Shown here in pieces: positions 7,966-13,430 of a stretch of DNA of 17,456 nt (the first letter of the stretch is position 1; each line of letters starts with the position of its first letter). The position numbers were made by a program, and so were the translations under genes. Below the pieces are notes generated by a model. That model was not told the DNA's origin and ran no database searches. It saw only the letters and a list, made by a program, of their open reading frames with translations. The stretch is from Candidatus Staskawiczbacteria bacterium (lineage in GTDB: Bacteria; Patescibacteriota; Minisyncoccia; Minisyncoccales; Staskawiczbacteraceae), in assembly GCA_943357015.1 (NCBI GenBank), contig CALRFZ010000018.1:1-17456 (forward strand). Reading direction: 5' to 3'.

Positions 7966-9432
7966 ATGTCAAATAATGAAACTATTGTAAAATTTAATAA
8001 TGTTTCTTTTGAATGGGAACCGGGCCGACCAATTTTGGATGAGGCTAATTTTTCTATCCGCCGATCCTCAAAAATCACGTTGATGGGGCAAAACGGCGCT
8101 GGCAAAAGCACAATTTTTGAATTAATTATGGGTGATTCAAAGCCAGAATCTGGCGCTATTAATATTTCCTCAAATGTAACTATCGCTTCAGCGCGCCAAG
8201 TTATTCCAAGAGACCAAATGGATTTAACTGTACGTGAATTTTTTGAAACTTGTTTTAAGGAAAAAACTTATGACATTGATGTTAAAATTAAATCGGCGCT
8301 AGATATTACCAATTTAACTGTTCCTTTGGACCGGCAAATAAAAAGCTTGTCGGGCGGACAACAGGCGCGACTTTTACTGGCATCAGCCCTAATTCAAAAC
8401 CCAGATGTACTACTTTTAGATGAACCAACCAATAATTTAGATAAGGCTGGCATTGCCCACCTAACTCAATTCATTAAAGATTATCCTAAAACCTGTATTG
8501 TAATTTCCCACGATGCGGACTTTTTAAATTCCTTTACCGAAGGCGTTTTATACTTAGACGTTTTTTCCAAAAAAGTTGAACAATACACTGGTGATTATTT
8601 TTCGGTAGTCAAAGAAATTCAAAATCGCCTAGAACGCGAACGAATGAAAAACGCGCGACTGGAAAAAGATATTGCTCGGCGCCAAGAACAAGCCAATTTT
8701 TTTGCTCAAAAAGGAGGCCATTTGCGCGATGTTTCCGCTAAAATGAAAAAACAAATTGCAGTTTTAGAACAAGATATTGTGGAAGTTAGACGCGAAGACA
8801 AAACCATCAGAGATTTTAAAATCATCTGCCAAGATGATAGTGGGGGCGATATTATAGTTTTGGATTCGGTTACCATTGCCAAAAACCATAAGTTTGTGGA
8901 AAAAAAAGTCAATGTGCGCTTAACCAAAAAAGAGCGCCTGCTTTTGGTTGGCCCAAACGGTATTGGTAAAACCACGCTTTTGGAAAAATTGGCATCGGGA
9001 CACGCTAAGGGTGAGCATGTTAAAGAAGGCACTCAAATTAGCTATTACCGCCAAGATTTTTCTAACCTAGATTTTAACGCCACGGTTTATCAAATTTTAC
9101 AAAAAGCTATGCAAGATCGAGGCACCGAACAAACTATGCGCGCCCACGCTTCGGGATTTTTAATTGACAATGAAATGCTTAAAACCAAAATTGGCTCACT
9201 TTCCGAGGGTCAAAAAGGTTTAGTCGCCTTTGCCGCCATTTCATTGCAACGCCCAGGACTGTTAATTTTAGACGAACCCACTAATCACATTAATTTCCGC
9301 CATATTCCGGTTATTGCCAAAGCCATTGATGAATTTGAAGGTGCTCTAATTTTAGTTAGCCACTCTCCCGAATTTGTAGAACAAGTCCACGTAGACCAGA
9401 TTTTAGATTTAGGCAAATTTTTGGAAAAATAA
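7966..9432 (+). CDS. ABC-F family ATPase (ribosome-associated type)
   Basis: A 488-aa protein with two ABC ATPase domains and no membrane segments, the layout of ABC-F proteins (EttA/Uup/YheS group) that act at the ribosomal E site. Domain 1 has Walker A GQNGAGKS (41-48), signature LSGGQ (128-132), Walker B LLLDEP (149-154) and switch His182. The inter-domain linker (about 205-285) is a charged helical hairpin, the part that in known members reaches toward the P-site tRNA. Domain 2 has Walker A GPNGIGKT (329-336), a changed signature LSEGQ (412-416), LILDEPTNH (433-441) and His466; after DEPTNH the usual LD is replaced by INF. It is shorter than most members (530-640 aa). Exact subfamily cannot be assigned by eye; it could be translational or a resistance-type ABC-F, the former being likelier in this housekeeping setting. 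Confidence 0.9.
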   Translation: MSNNETIVKFNNVSFEWEPGRPILDEANFSIRRSSKITLMGQNGAGKSTIFELIMGDSKPESGAINISSNVTIASARQVIPRDQMDLTVREFFETCFKEKTYDIDVKIKSALDITNLTVPLDRQIKSLSGGQQARLLLASALIQNPDVLLLDEPTNNLDKAGIAHLTQFIKDYPKTCIVISHDADFLNSFTEGVLYLDVFSKKVEQYTGDYFSVVKEIQNRLERERMKNARLEKDIARRQEQANFFAQKGGHLRDVSAKMKKQIAVLEQDIVEVRREDKTIRDFKIICQDDSGGDIIVLDSVTIAKNHKFVEKKVNVRLTKKERLLLVGPNGIGKTTLLEKLASGHAKGEHVKEGTQISYYRQDFSNLDFNATVYQILQKAMQDRGTEQTMRAHASGFLIDNEMLKTKIGSLSEGQKGLVAFAAISLQRPGLLILDEPTNHINFRHIPVIAKAIDEFEGALILVSHSPEFVEQVHVDQILDLGKFLEK

Positions 9433-9433
9433 C

Positions 9434-9461
9434 TTGCTTTTTTATATTTATACGCTAATAT
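9434..9461 (+). promoter_or_regulatory. Candidate promoter of the 84-aa ORF
   Basis: TTGCTT (9434-9439), 16-nt spacer, TAATAT (9456-9461); predicted start near 9468. The leader would begin almost directly with the hairpin at 9471-9492. Confidence 0.4.
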
Positions 9462-9470
9462 TATTTAAAT

Positions 9471-9492
9471 GATAAAGATATGTTTCTTTATC
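9471..9492 (+). promoter_or_regulatory. 5'-leader hairpin before the 84-aa ORF
   Basis: Perfect 8-bp stem GATAAAGA / TCTTTATC with loop TATGTT. No T-tract follows, so it is not a terminator for the ABC-F gene; at the 5' end of the next transcript it could protect the mRNA or regulate it. The Shine-Dalgarno sequence AAGGA follows at 9514-9518. Confidence 0.5.
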
Positions 9493-9524
9493 CCTGCAAA
9501 AACTTTTCTCACTAAGGACTTGCT

Positions 9525-9779
9525 ATGCGAAACGAAAGAATTGAACATCAGGAAAAAATCATGCTGGAGATGTCAAAACTGAGCGATGAAGAAAAGGCAG
9601 AAATGCGCCAAATCGTCGGCAACAAAATAGAAGGTGGCAACCCACTTACGGGATCTTTGTTGTCAAAAGCTCATTCGCTCAAAATCGTGTACCAAAGCTC
9701 TGGTCGCCTCAAGCCTATTGCCTACAACATTCTTTTTGGCAACATCGGCGACCAACCGTTAATACTAAAAAAGTATTAA
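9525..9779 (+). CDS. Unrecognised 84-aa protein with a clear Shine-Dalgarno sequence
   Basis: An 84-aa protein I do not recognise. Residues 1-35 are charged and helical (EMSKLSDEEKAEMRQIVG), and the rest is mixed, ending in QPLILKKY. No signal peptide or membrane helix is seen. It is the only gene in the window with a textbook ribosome site (AAGGA, 6 nt before the ATG). Its base composition also differs: three coding lines counted by hand are about 40-47% GC against roughly 33-38% around them. It has its own candidate promoter, leader hairpin and strong terminator, so it looks like an independent transcription unit inserted between the ABC-F gene and obgE. These points suggest a real, possibly acquired and well-expressed gene. 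Function unknown. Confidence 0.65.
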   Translation: MRNERIEHQEKIMLEMSKLSDEEKAEMRQIVGNKIEGGNPLTGSLLSKAHSLKIVYQSSGRLKPIAYNILFGNIGDQPLILKKY

Positions 9780-9801
9780 TTTATGGCTGAATTTTCAAGC
9801 C

Positions 9802-9832
9802 AAGCTCCGCAAAACTTTGTGGAGCTTTTTTA
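9802..9832 (+). terminator. Intrinsic terminator of the 84-aa ORF
   Basis: Stem AAGCTCCGCAAA / TTTGTGGAGCTT (one G-T pair) followed by a T-tract from 9826. It lies 22 nt after the stop at 9779 and separates this unit from obgE. Confidence 0.92.
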
Positions 9833-9859
9833 TTTGATTTATTTTCTAAAATATGACAT

Positions 9860-9865
9860 TATAAT
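9860..9865 (+). promoter_or_regulatory. -10 box of obgE, predicting a leaderless mRNA
   Basis: TATAAT ends 3 nt before the ATG at 9869, so the expected start of transcription falls at the start codon. A TTGATT at 9834-9839 could be the -35 with a long 20-nt spacer. The terminator at 9802-9832 lies just upstream, so obgE needs its own promoter here. Confidence 0.55.
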
Positions 9866-9868
9866 AAT

Positions 9869-10876
9869 ATGATTATTGATGATGTCACTATTACTGTCAC
9901 TGCTGGTAACGGCGGAGACGGAGTGGTGCGATTTAACAAAACTAAAATGTCTTTGGGACCAACAGGAGCTTCTGGCGGAAACGGCGGAAGTGTTTGGTTG
10001 CAAGGAGTTTCGGATTTGACAGCACTTAAGCAATTTCGGTTTCGCAAGGATATTAAAGCCGATAACGGCCAAGTCGGTCAAAATCAATTACATGATGGTG
10101 CCAATGCCGATGACACAACGCTACTTGTGCCCGTTGGCACAATTGCCCATAACTTAAAGACTGGCAGAGATTTTGAGATTACCAAAATTGGTCAAATGGA
10201 ATTAATTGCCAAAGGCGGGCGCGGTGGCAAAGGAAACTTTCATTACAGGTCCGCCACCAACACTACTCCAATGGAAGCTGGCAAAGGACGATTGGGAGAA
10301 AATTTTACTATGCGCCTAGAATTAAAAATGATTGCTGATGTCGGATTTATTGGCTTGCCCAATGTGGGCAAATCTAGTCTGCTTAACGAATTAACTCGCG
10401 CCAGCGCTAAAGTTGCCAATTACCCATTTACCACCCTAGAACCCAATTTAGGCGTTTATTACGAATTAATTTTAGCCGATATTCCCGGATTAATTGAAGG
10501 TGCCTCAGAAGGTAAAGGTCTTGGCATTAGATTTTTAAAACATATAGAAAGAACCAAGGTGTTATTACACCTTGTGTCGGCCGATTCCCAAAACCCTTTG
10601 CAAGATTATAAAACTGTAAAAGCAGAATTAGAATTATACAATCCCCTACTTTTGGAAAAACCCGAATATATTTTACTTAGCAAAACTGATGCTGTCACGC
10701 CAGAAGTTATTGCTAAAATTACAAAAGAATTTGCTAAAATTAAAAAAGAAATCACTCAAATTTCTATCATCAATCCCGAAAGCATAAATGAAGTTAAAAA
10801 AATACTTAACCAAATAATCCAAGAAAAAACCGCTGGCTTGCAAACCATCGCACCGGAAAATAATTCTGATATTTAA
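9869..10876 (+). CDS. obgE: GTPase ObgE/CgtA, ribosome assembly
   Basis: A 335-aa Obg-family GTPase, which binds the 50S precursor and links ribosome maturation to nucleotide status. The Gly-rich Obg fold spans residues 1-157 (GNGGDG, GASGGNGG, AKGGRGGKGN). The G domain follows: G1 GLPNVGKS (162-169), G2 in NYPFTTLEPN (about 184-193), G3 DIPG (204-207) with LIEGASEGKGLG, and G4 SKTD (271-274), where the usual NKxD has Ser for Asn. The G5 region (ISIINPESINE) is divergent. It ends soon after the G domain and lacks the C-terminal OCT domain or the acidic tail of longer homologues (E. coli about 390 aa). The start is fixed by the conserved N-terminus (MIIDDVTITVTAGNGGDG). No Shine-Dalgarno sequence. 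Confidence 0.97.
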   Translation: MIIDDVTITVTAGNGGDGVVRFNKTKMSLGPTGASGGNGGSVWLQGVSDLTALKQFRFRKDIKADNGQVGQNQLHDGANADDTTLLVPVGTIAHNLKTGRDFEITKIGQMELIAKGGRGGKGNFHYRSATNTTPMEAGKGRLGENFTMRLELKMIADVGFIGLPNVGKSSLLNELTRASAKVANYPFTTLEPNLGVYYELILADIPGLIEGASEGKGLGIRFLKHIERTKVLLHLVSADSQNPLQDYKTVKAELELYNPLLLEKPEYILLSKTDAVTPEVIAKITKEFAKIKKEITQISIINPESINEVKKILNQIIQEKTAGLQTIAPENNSDI

Positions 10877-10957
10877 ATACCTTTAAACGCAAAACCTCAC
10901 ATACATCTTAAATTCTTTAATCGCAAACATCCCTCACCTTAAAAATAGTTAACGAAT

Positions 10958-10997
10958 TAATAGCATAAAAAGTAAACGTTTACTTTTTATGCTATTA
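10958..10997. terminator. Perfect 40-bp palindrome downstream of obgE
   Basis: The two halves 10958-10977 and 10978-10997 are exact reverse complements, centred on AAACGTTT. The core A5-GTAAAC/GTTTAC-T5 could act as a weak, AT-rich two-way terminator for obgE. Alternatively the central GTAAACGTTTAC resembles the CG-centred operators of LacI-type regulators, and it lies 43 bp upstream of the cold-shock promoter. The rest of 10877-11040 shows nothing else I can identify. Confidence 0.6.
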
Positions 10998-11040
10998 CTG
11001 TTAGTTGTATAATTGGATTTTCCATGATCATTGCTGACTA

Positions 11041-11069
11041 TTGACTTACGAAACTATAAATGCTATACT
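11041..11069 (+). promoter_or_regulatory. Strong sigma-70-type promoter of the cold-shock gene
   Basis: TTGACT (11041-11046), exactly 17 nt, TATACT (11064-11069), with an extended -10 TG at 11061-11062. This is the best promoter in the window and predicts a start near 11076 and a 5' leader of about 95 nt. Confidence 0.85.
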
Positions 11070-11092
11070 CAAGTCAAGTTAGTTGCTTCAAA

Positions 11093-11115
11093 ATTAACCC
11101 TTAAAAAAGGTTAAT
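11093..11115 (+). promoter_or_regulatory. Hairpin in the cold-shock mRNA leader
   Basis: ATTAACC (11093-11099) pairs with GGTTAAT (11109-11115) around a 9-nt loop, within the predicted 95-nt leader. Long structured leaders control cspA in E. coli by temperature; a similar role here is inference. Confidence 0.45.
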
Positions 11116-11170
11116 GGGTCGAGTTGTTAATCGCACACTATACTTAATATTAAAAATTAATTACACACAA

Positions 11171-11374
11171 ATGGAAGGAACAATTAAAAATTTAGTTCAA
11201 GACAAGAATTTCGGTTTTATTACCGTTGAAGGCAGAGAAAAAGATTTATTTTTTCATGCTAATTCATTGGTACCAGGATTAGCTTTTGCTGATCTTAAAA
11301 TCGGAGACCGAGTATCTTTTGAAGAAGCAGATTCTCCAAAAGGACCAAACGCTGTAAACGTTTCTAAAGCCTAA
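11171..11374 (+). CDS. csp: Cold-shock-domain RNA chaperone (Csp family)
   Basis: A 67-aa single cold-shock domain, the usual length for CspA-type proteins that bind single-stranded RNA and DNA and melt mRNA structure. RNP1 is KNFGFI (12-17) and RNP2 is DLFFHAN (25-31), followed by GDRVSFE..DSPKGPNAVNV, the normal family ending. The Trp usually found after KGTVK is absent (IKNLVQ). An open frame extends upstream to an ATG at 11114, but the 19 added residues match nothing in the family and start inside the leader hairpin, so the ATG at 11171 (MEGTIK) is chosen. It has its own strong promoter and a perfect terminator, so it is monocistronic. Confidence 0.95.
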   Translation: MEGTIKNLVQDKNFGFITVEGREKDLFFHANSLVPGLAFADLKIGDRVSFEEADSPKGPNAVNVSKA

Positions 11375-11390
11375 TAACTTTAGTTAATTA

Positions 11391-11424
11391 CAAAAAAACA
11401 AGCCCTCTTGGGCTTGTTTTTTTG
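11391..11424. terminator. Bidirectional terminator between csp and bcp
   Basis: Perfect 15-bp inverted repeat CAAAAAAACAAGCCC / GGGCTTGTTTTTTTG with loop TCTT. It has T-tracts on both strands and sits between the convergent csp (ends 11374) and bcp (ends 11435). Confidence 0.95.
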
Positions 11425-11434
11425 TATCTAGGCA

Positions 11435-11932
11435 CTAAACCGCTAAACCCTTTAAATACCCTAACACCTCACTACTGTGCTCTGCAGGCTTAACGTTTTG
11501 ATAAATTTTTTCTATCAACCCCTTTGGATTAATTAAAAAAGAAGTCCGAAAAATTCCATTATATTCTCTGCCCATAAACTTTTTCTTACCCCAAACCCCA
11601 TACAATTTTACTACTTCTTTTTTCTCGTCAGCCAATAATGTAAATGGCAATTTATATTGCTCGGCAAATTTTTTATGACTTAAAACTGAATCAACACTCA
11701 CGCCAACAATTTCAATAGGAAATTTTTTTCTGCCAGAGGGGGATCCGCTTCTGGCGGAAAAACCATAAAAATCATCTCTTAAGGCGCAGGCCTCTTTTAT
11801 ACAACCCTCGGTATTATCTTTAGGGTAAAAATATAACAAAAGCCAATTATCATAATAATCTGAGAGAGAGTGACTCTTATTATTCTGATCTAAAAGAGTA
11901 AAATTTGGGGAAACATCACCCACTTTTAACAT
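11435..11932 (-). CDS. bcp: Thioredoxin-dependent peroxiredoxin, Bcp/PrxQ type
   Basis: A 165-aa atypical 2-Cys peroxiredoxin that reduces hydroperoxides. The catalytic region YPKDNTEGCIKEACALRD holds the peroxidatic Cys44 and the resolving Cys49, five residues apart as in Bcp; the usual TPGCT is TEGCI. Also seen are GVSVDS (78-83), FTLLAD (97-102), YGVWGKKKFMGREYNGIFRTSF (111-132, with the conserved Arg129) and INPKG. Residues 57-70 (GFSARSGSPSGRKK) have no counterpart in E. coli Bcp as I remember it: between LRD and the (V/I)xG(V/I)S strand there are 21 residues instead of 11. This extra segment is coded by a palindromic element. A TATAAT box at 11941-11946 suggests a nearly leaderless mRNA. 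Confidence 0.95.
   Translation of the reverse strand: MLKVGDVSPNFTLLDQNNKSHSLSDYYDNWLLLYFYPKDNTEGCIKEACALRDDFYGFSARSGSPSGRKKFPIEIVGVSVDSVLSHKKFAEQYKLPFTLLADEKKEVVKLYGVWGKKKFMGREYNGIFRTSFLINPKGLIEKIYQNVKPAEHSSEVLGYLKGLAV
11725..11762. repeat. Palindromic element inserted in frame in bcp
   Basis: A 38-bp imperfect palindrome centred on GGATCC: arm TTTTTCTGCCAGAGGGG against the reverse complement of CGCTTCTGGCGGAAAAA, with 3 mismatches in 19 pairs. It is much richer in G+C than the surrounding gene and codes for the extra segment at residues 57-70 of the peroxiredoxin. It resembles dispersed intergenic palindromes of the kind seen in CPR genomes and the protein-coding palindromic elements of Rickettsia. 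Confidence 0.75.
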
Positions 11933-11935
11933 AAT

Positions 11936-12064
11936 TTCTAATTATACTAATTGACCTAATTACTCTAACCAAATCCCAATATTTAAATGACTAATTTCTA
12001 AAATGGTTTAATCATTTTTGATTTGAGACTTTCCTAGGTCAATTAGAAATTAGGTCAATTAGAA
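11936..12064. repeat. Imperfect intergenic inverted repeat between rpoD and bcp
   Basis: The gap fills almost entirely with a degenerate palindrome: TTCTAATT..ACTAATTGACC at the left matches the reverse complement of GGTCAATTAGAA at the right, with further pairing inward (AACCAAATC / GATTTGAGA). The right arm carries a direct duplication of TAGGTCAATTAGAA at 12035-12048 and 12051-12064. The left arm supplies the -10 box of bcp. No T-tract terminator for rpoD is evident. Confidence 0.6.
11941..11946 (-). promoter_or_regulatory. -10 box of bcp
   Basis: TATAAT on the minus strand, 8 nt before the ATG at 11932, so the leader would be about 1-3 nt. It lies within the left arm of the intergenic inverted repeat. 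Confidence 0.45.
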
Positions 12065-12069
12065 CAATT

Positions 12070-13236
12070 CTAGTAATAGTCTTTTACTTTTTTCAAATCC
12101 ACATGTCTGCGCAATTTTTCTAAAGCTTTAGCCTGAATTTGCCGAATACGTTCACGCGTAACGCCAAATTCTTCACCAGTTTCTTCTAAAGTATGCATTA
12201 CACCATCGTCTAAGCCAAATCTCATACCCAGAATTTTTAATTCTCGTGAAGTCAAATCACTGGAAATTTCGGCAAATCGTTCTTTTAATAATTTTCTGGC
12301 AGCTTCGGTGTTAGGAGCAATAGATTTATCGTCTTTAATAAATTCCGCTAGCACACTATCTTGCTTATCTTTATCTTCGCCAATTGGGGTTTCTAAAGAA
12401 ACCGCCTTTTGCGCAATTTTTCTGATGTGGTGAACTTTATCAACATCCAAGCCCATTTCCGCTGCAATTTCTTCAGCCAAAGCTTCTCTGCCCAGTTCCT
12501 GCAAAAGACTTTTTCTAACTTTAGTGTATTTAGAAATGGTTTCAATCATATGCACTGGAATTCTGATGGTTCTGGCCTGATCCGCTAGCGCCCGCGTAAT
12601 TGACTGACGAATCCACCAAGTCGCGTAAGTAGAAAATTTATACCCACGGCGCCAATCAAATTTTTTCACCGCTTTAAAAAGACCTAAATTTCCTTCTTGA
12701 ATTAAATCTAACATTGTTAAATTTGGAGAACGGCCCACATATTTTTTAGCAATTGAAACCACTAGCCGTAAATTTGCCAAGGCTAATTTATTTTTTGCCT
12801 CTTCATCGCCATGCTCAATTTTTTTAGCCAATTCTTTTTCTTCTTTAGCCGACAAAAAACTAGACTTACCAATTTCGCGCAAATACATTTGAATTGGGTC
12901 AATTTTGCTTAGTAAAATTTTAGGCTTTTTTTCTTTCTTACCTTTAACTTCCAAAAATTCCCTTACATCTTTTACTTCAATGCCACGCTCTCGCAATTCA
13001 TCGTAAATTTTTTCCAGTCCCTCTACATTATCTTCAATATTTGGTAAAGAGTATAAAATTTCCGAAGTTGTTAAAAAACCGCGCTCACCACCCTTTTTAA
13101 GTAGCGCGTCAATTTGTTCTTGAGTGATTTTTACTTTTTTAACCGCCAAAACCTTCTTTTTTTTCAGTGGTTTTTTGGCAATTTTGCTTTTTTTAACAAT
13201 CACCTTGGCCTTTTTTTTATTCATTTTTTTTGCCAT
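12070..13236 (-). CDS. rpoD: Primary sigma factor RpoD (sigma-70)
   Basis: A 388-aa housekeeping sigma factor that directs RNA polymerase to TTGACA/TATAAT-type promoters. Residues 3-35 are a Lys-rich tail. A region 1.1-like domain follows (about 36-90, [13 protein letters not shown]...GFLTTSEIL), then region 1.2 ([11 protein letters not shown], about 113-145), region 2 (about 151-221, with [28 protein letters not shown] and the -10-recognising [13 protein letters not shown]), region 3 (about 230-305, opening RIPVHM) and region 4 (about 318-380, with the helix-turn-helix [18 protein letters not shown]). There is no long non-conserved insert between 1.2 and 2, as in other short sigma factors. 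It follows dnaG on the same strand after a 195-nt gap, the order of the classical macromolecular synthesis operon, but that gap holds an inverted repeat and rpoD may also have its own promoter. Confidence 0.98.
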   Translation of the reverse strand: MAKKMNKKKAKVIVKKSKIAKKPLKKKKVLAVKKVKITQEQIDALLKKGGERGFLTTSEILYSLPNIEDNVEGLEKIYDELRERGIEVKDVREFLEVKGKKEKKPKILLSKIDPIQMYLREIGKSSFLSAKEEKELAKKIEHGDEEAKNKLALANLRLVVSIAKKYVGRSPNLTMLDLIQEGNLGLFKAVKKFDWRRGYKFSTYATWWIRQSITRALADQARTIRIPVHMIETISKYTKVRKSLLQELGREALAEEIAAEMGLDVDKVHHIRKIAQKAVSLETPIGEDKDKQDSVLAEFIKDDKSIAPNTEAARKLLKERFAEISSDLTSRELKILGMRFGLDDGVMHTLEETGEEFGVTRERIRQIQAKALEKLRRHVDLKKVKDYY

Positions 13237-13252
13237 AACAATTAAATGAATT

Positions 13253-13338
13253 CCGTATCTTGTATTCAGAAGTTTGAATGGAATAAATTAATACTGAATA
13301 CTAAAATTCAAGATTCTTATTCCAACTCCAGAATACGG
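13253..13338. repeat. Imperfect intergenic inverted repeat between dnaG and rpoD
   Basis: GTATTCAGAAGTTTGAATGG (from 13262) pairs imperfectly with the segment 13317-13338 (TTATTCCAACTCCAGAATAC then GG), flanked by CCGTATC and GATACGG-like words. Such GAATAC/GTATTC palindromes look like dispersed, non-coding elements. The remaining gap to 13430 is AT-rich with nothing else identified. Confidence 0.55.
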
Positions 13339-13430
13339 TATACAAAATACAAAGTTTTTTATTCAAAAATCGCCAAAATGTCGCTTTCCCGTATGATCAA
13401 ATACAAATCCAGCACAAACTTATTCGCCAC

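Noticed and set aside
8706..9032. Minus-strand frame opposite the ABC-F gene
   Set aside because: It is an antisense shadow of a gene with intact Walker motifs.
9471..9492. Terminator of the ABC-F gene
   Set aside because: The stem is AT-rich and no T-tract follows it; it fits better as a leader hairpin of the next gene.
11114..11170. Upstream start of the cold-shock ORF adding 19 residues
   Set aside because: The added residues do not belong to the cold-shock fold, and the ATG lies in the leader hairpin; MEGTIK at 11171 is the standard family start.
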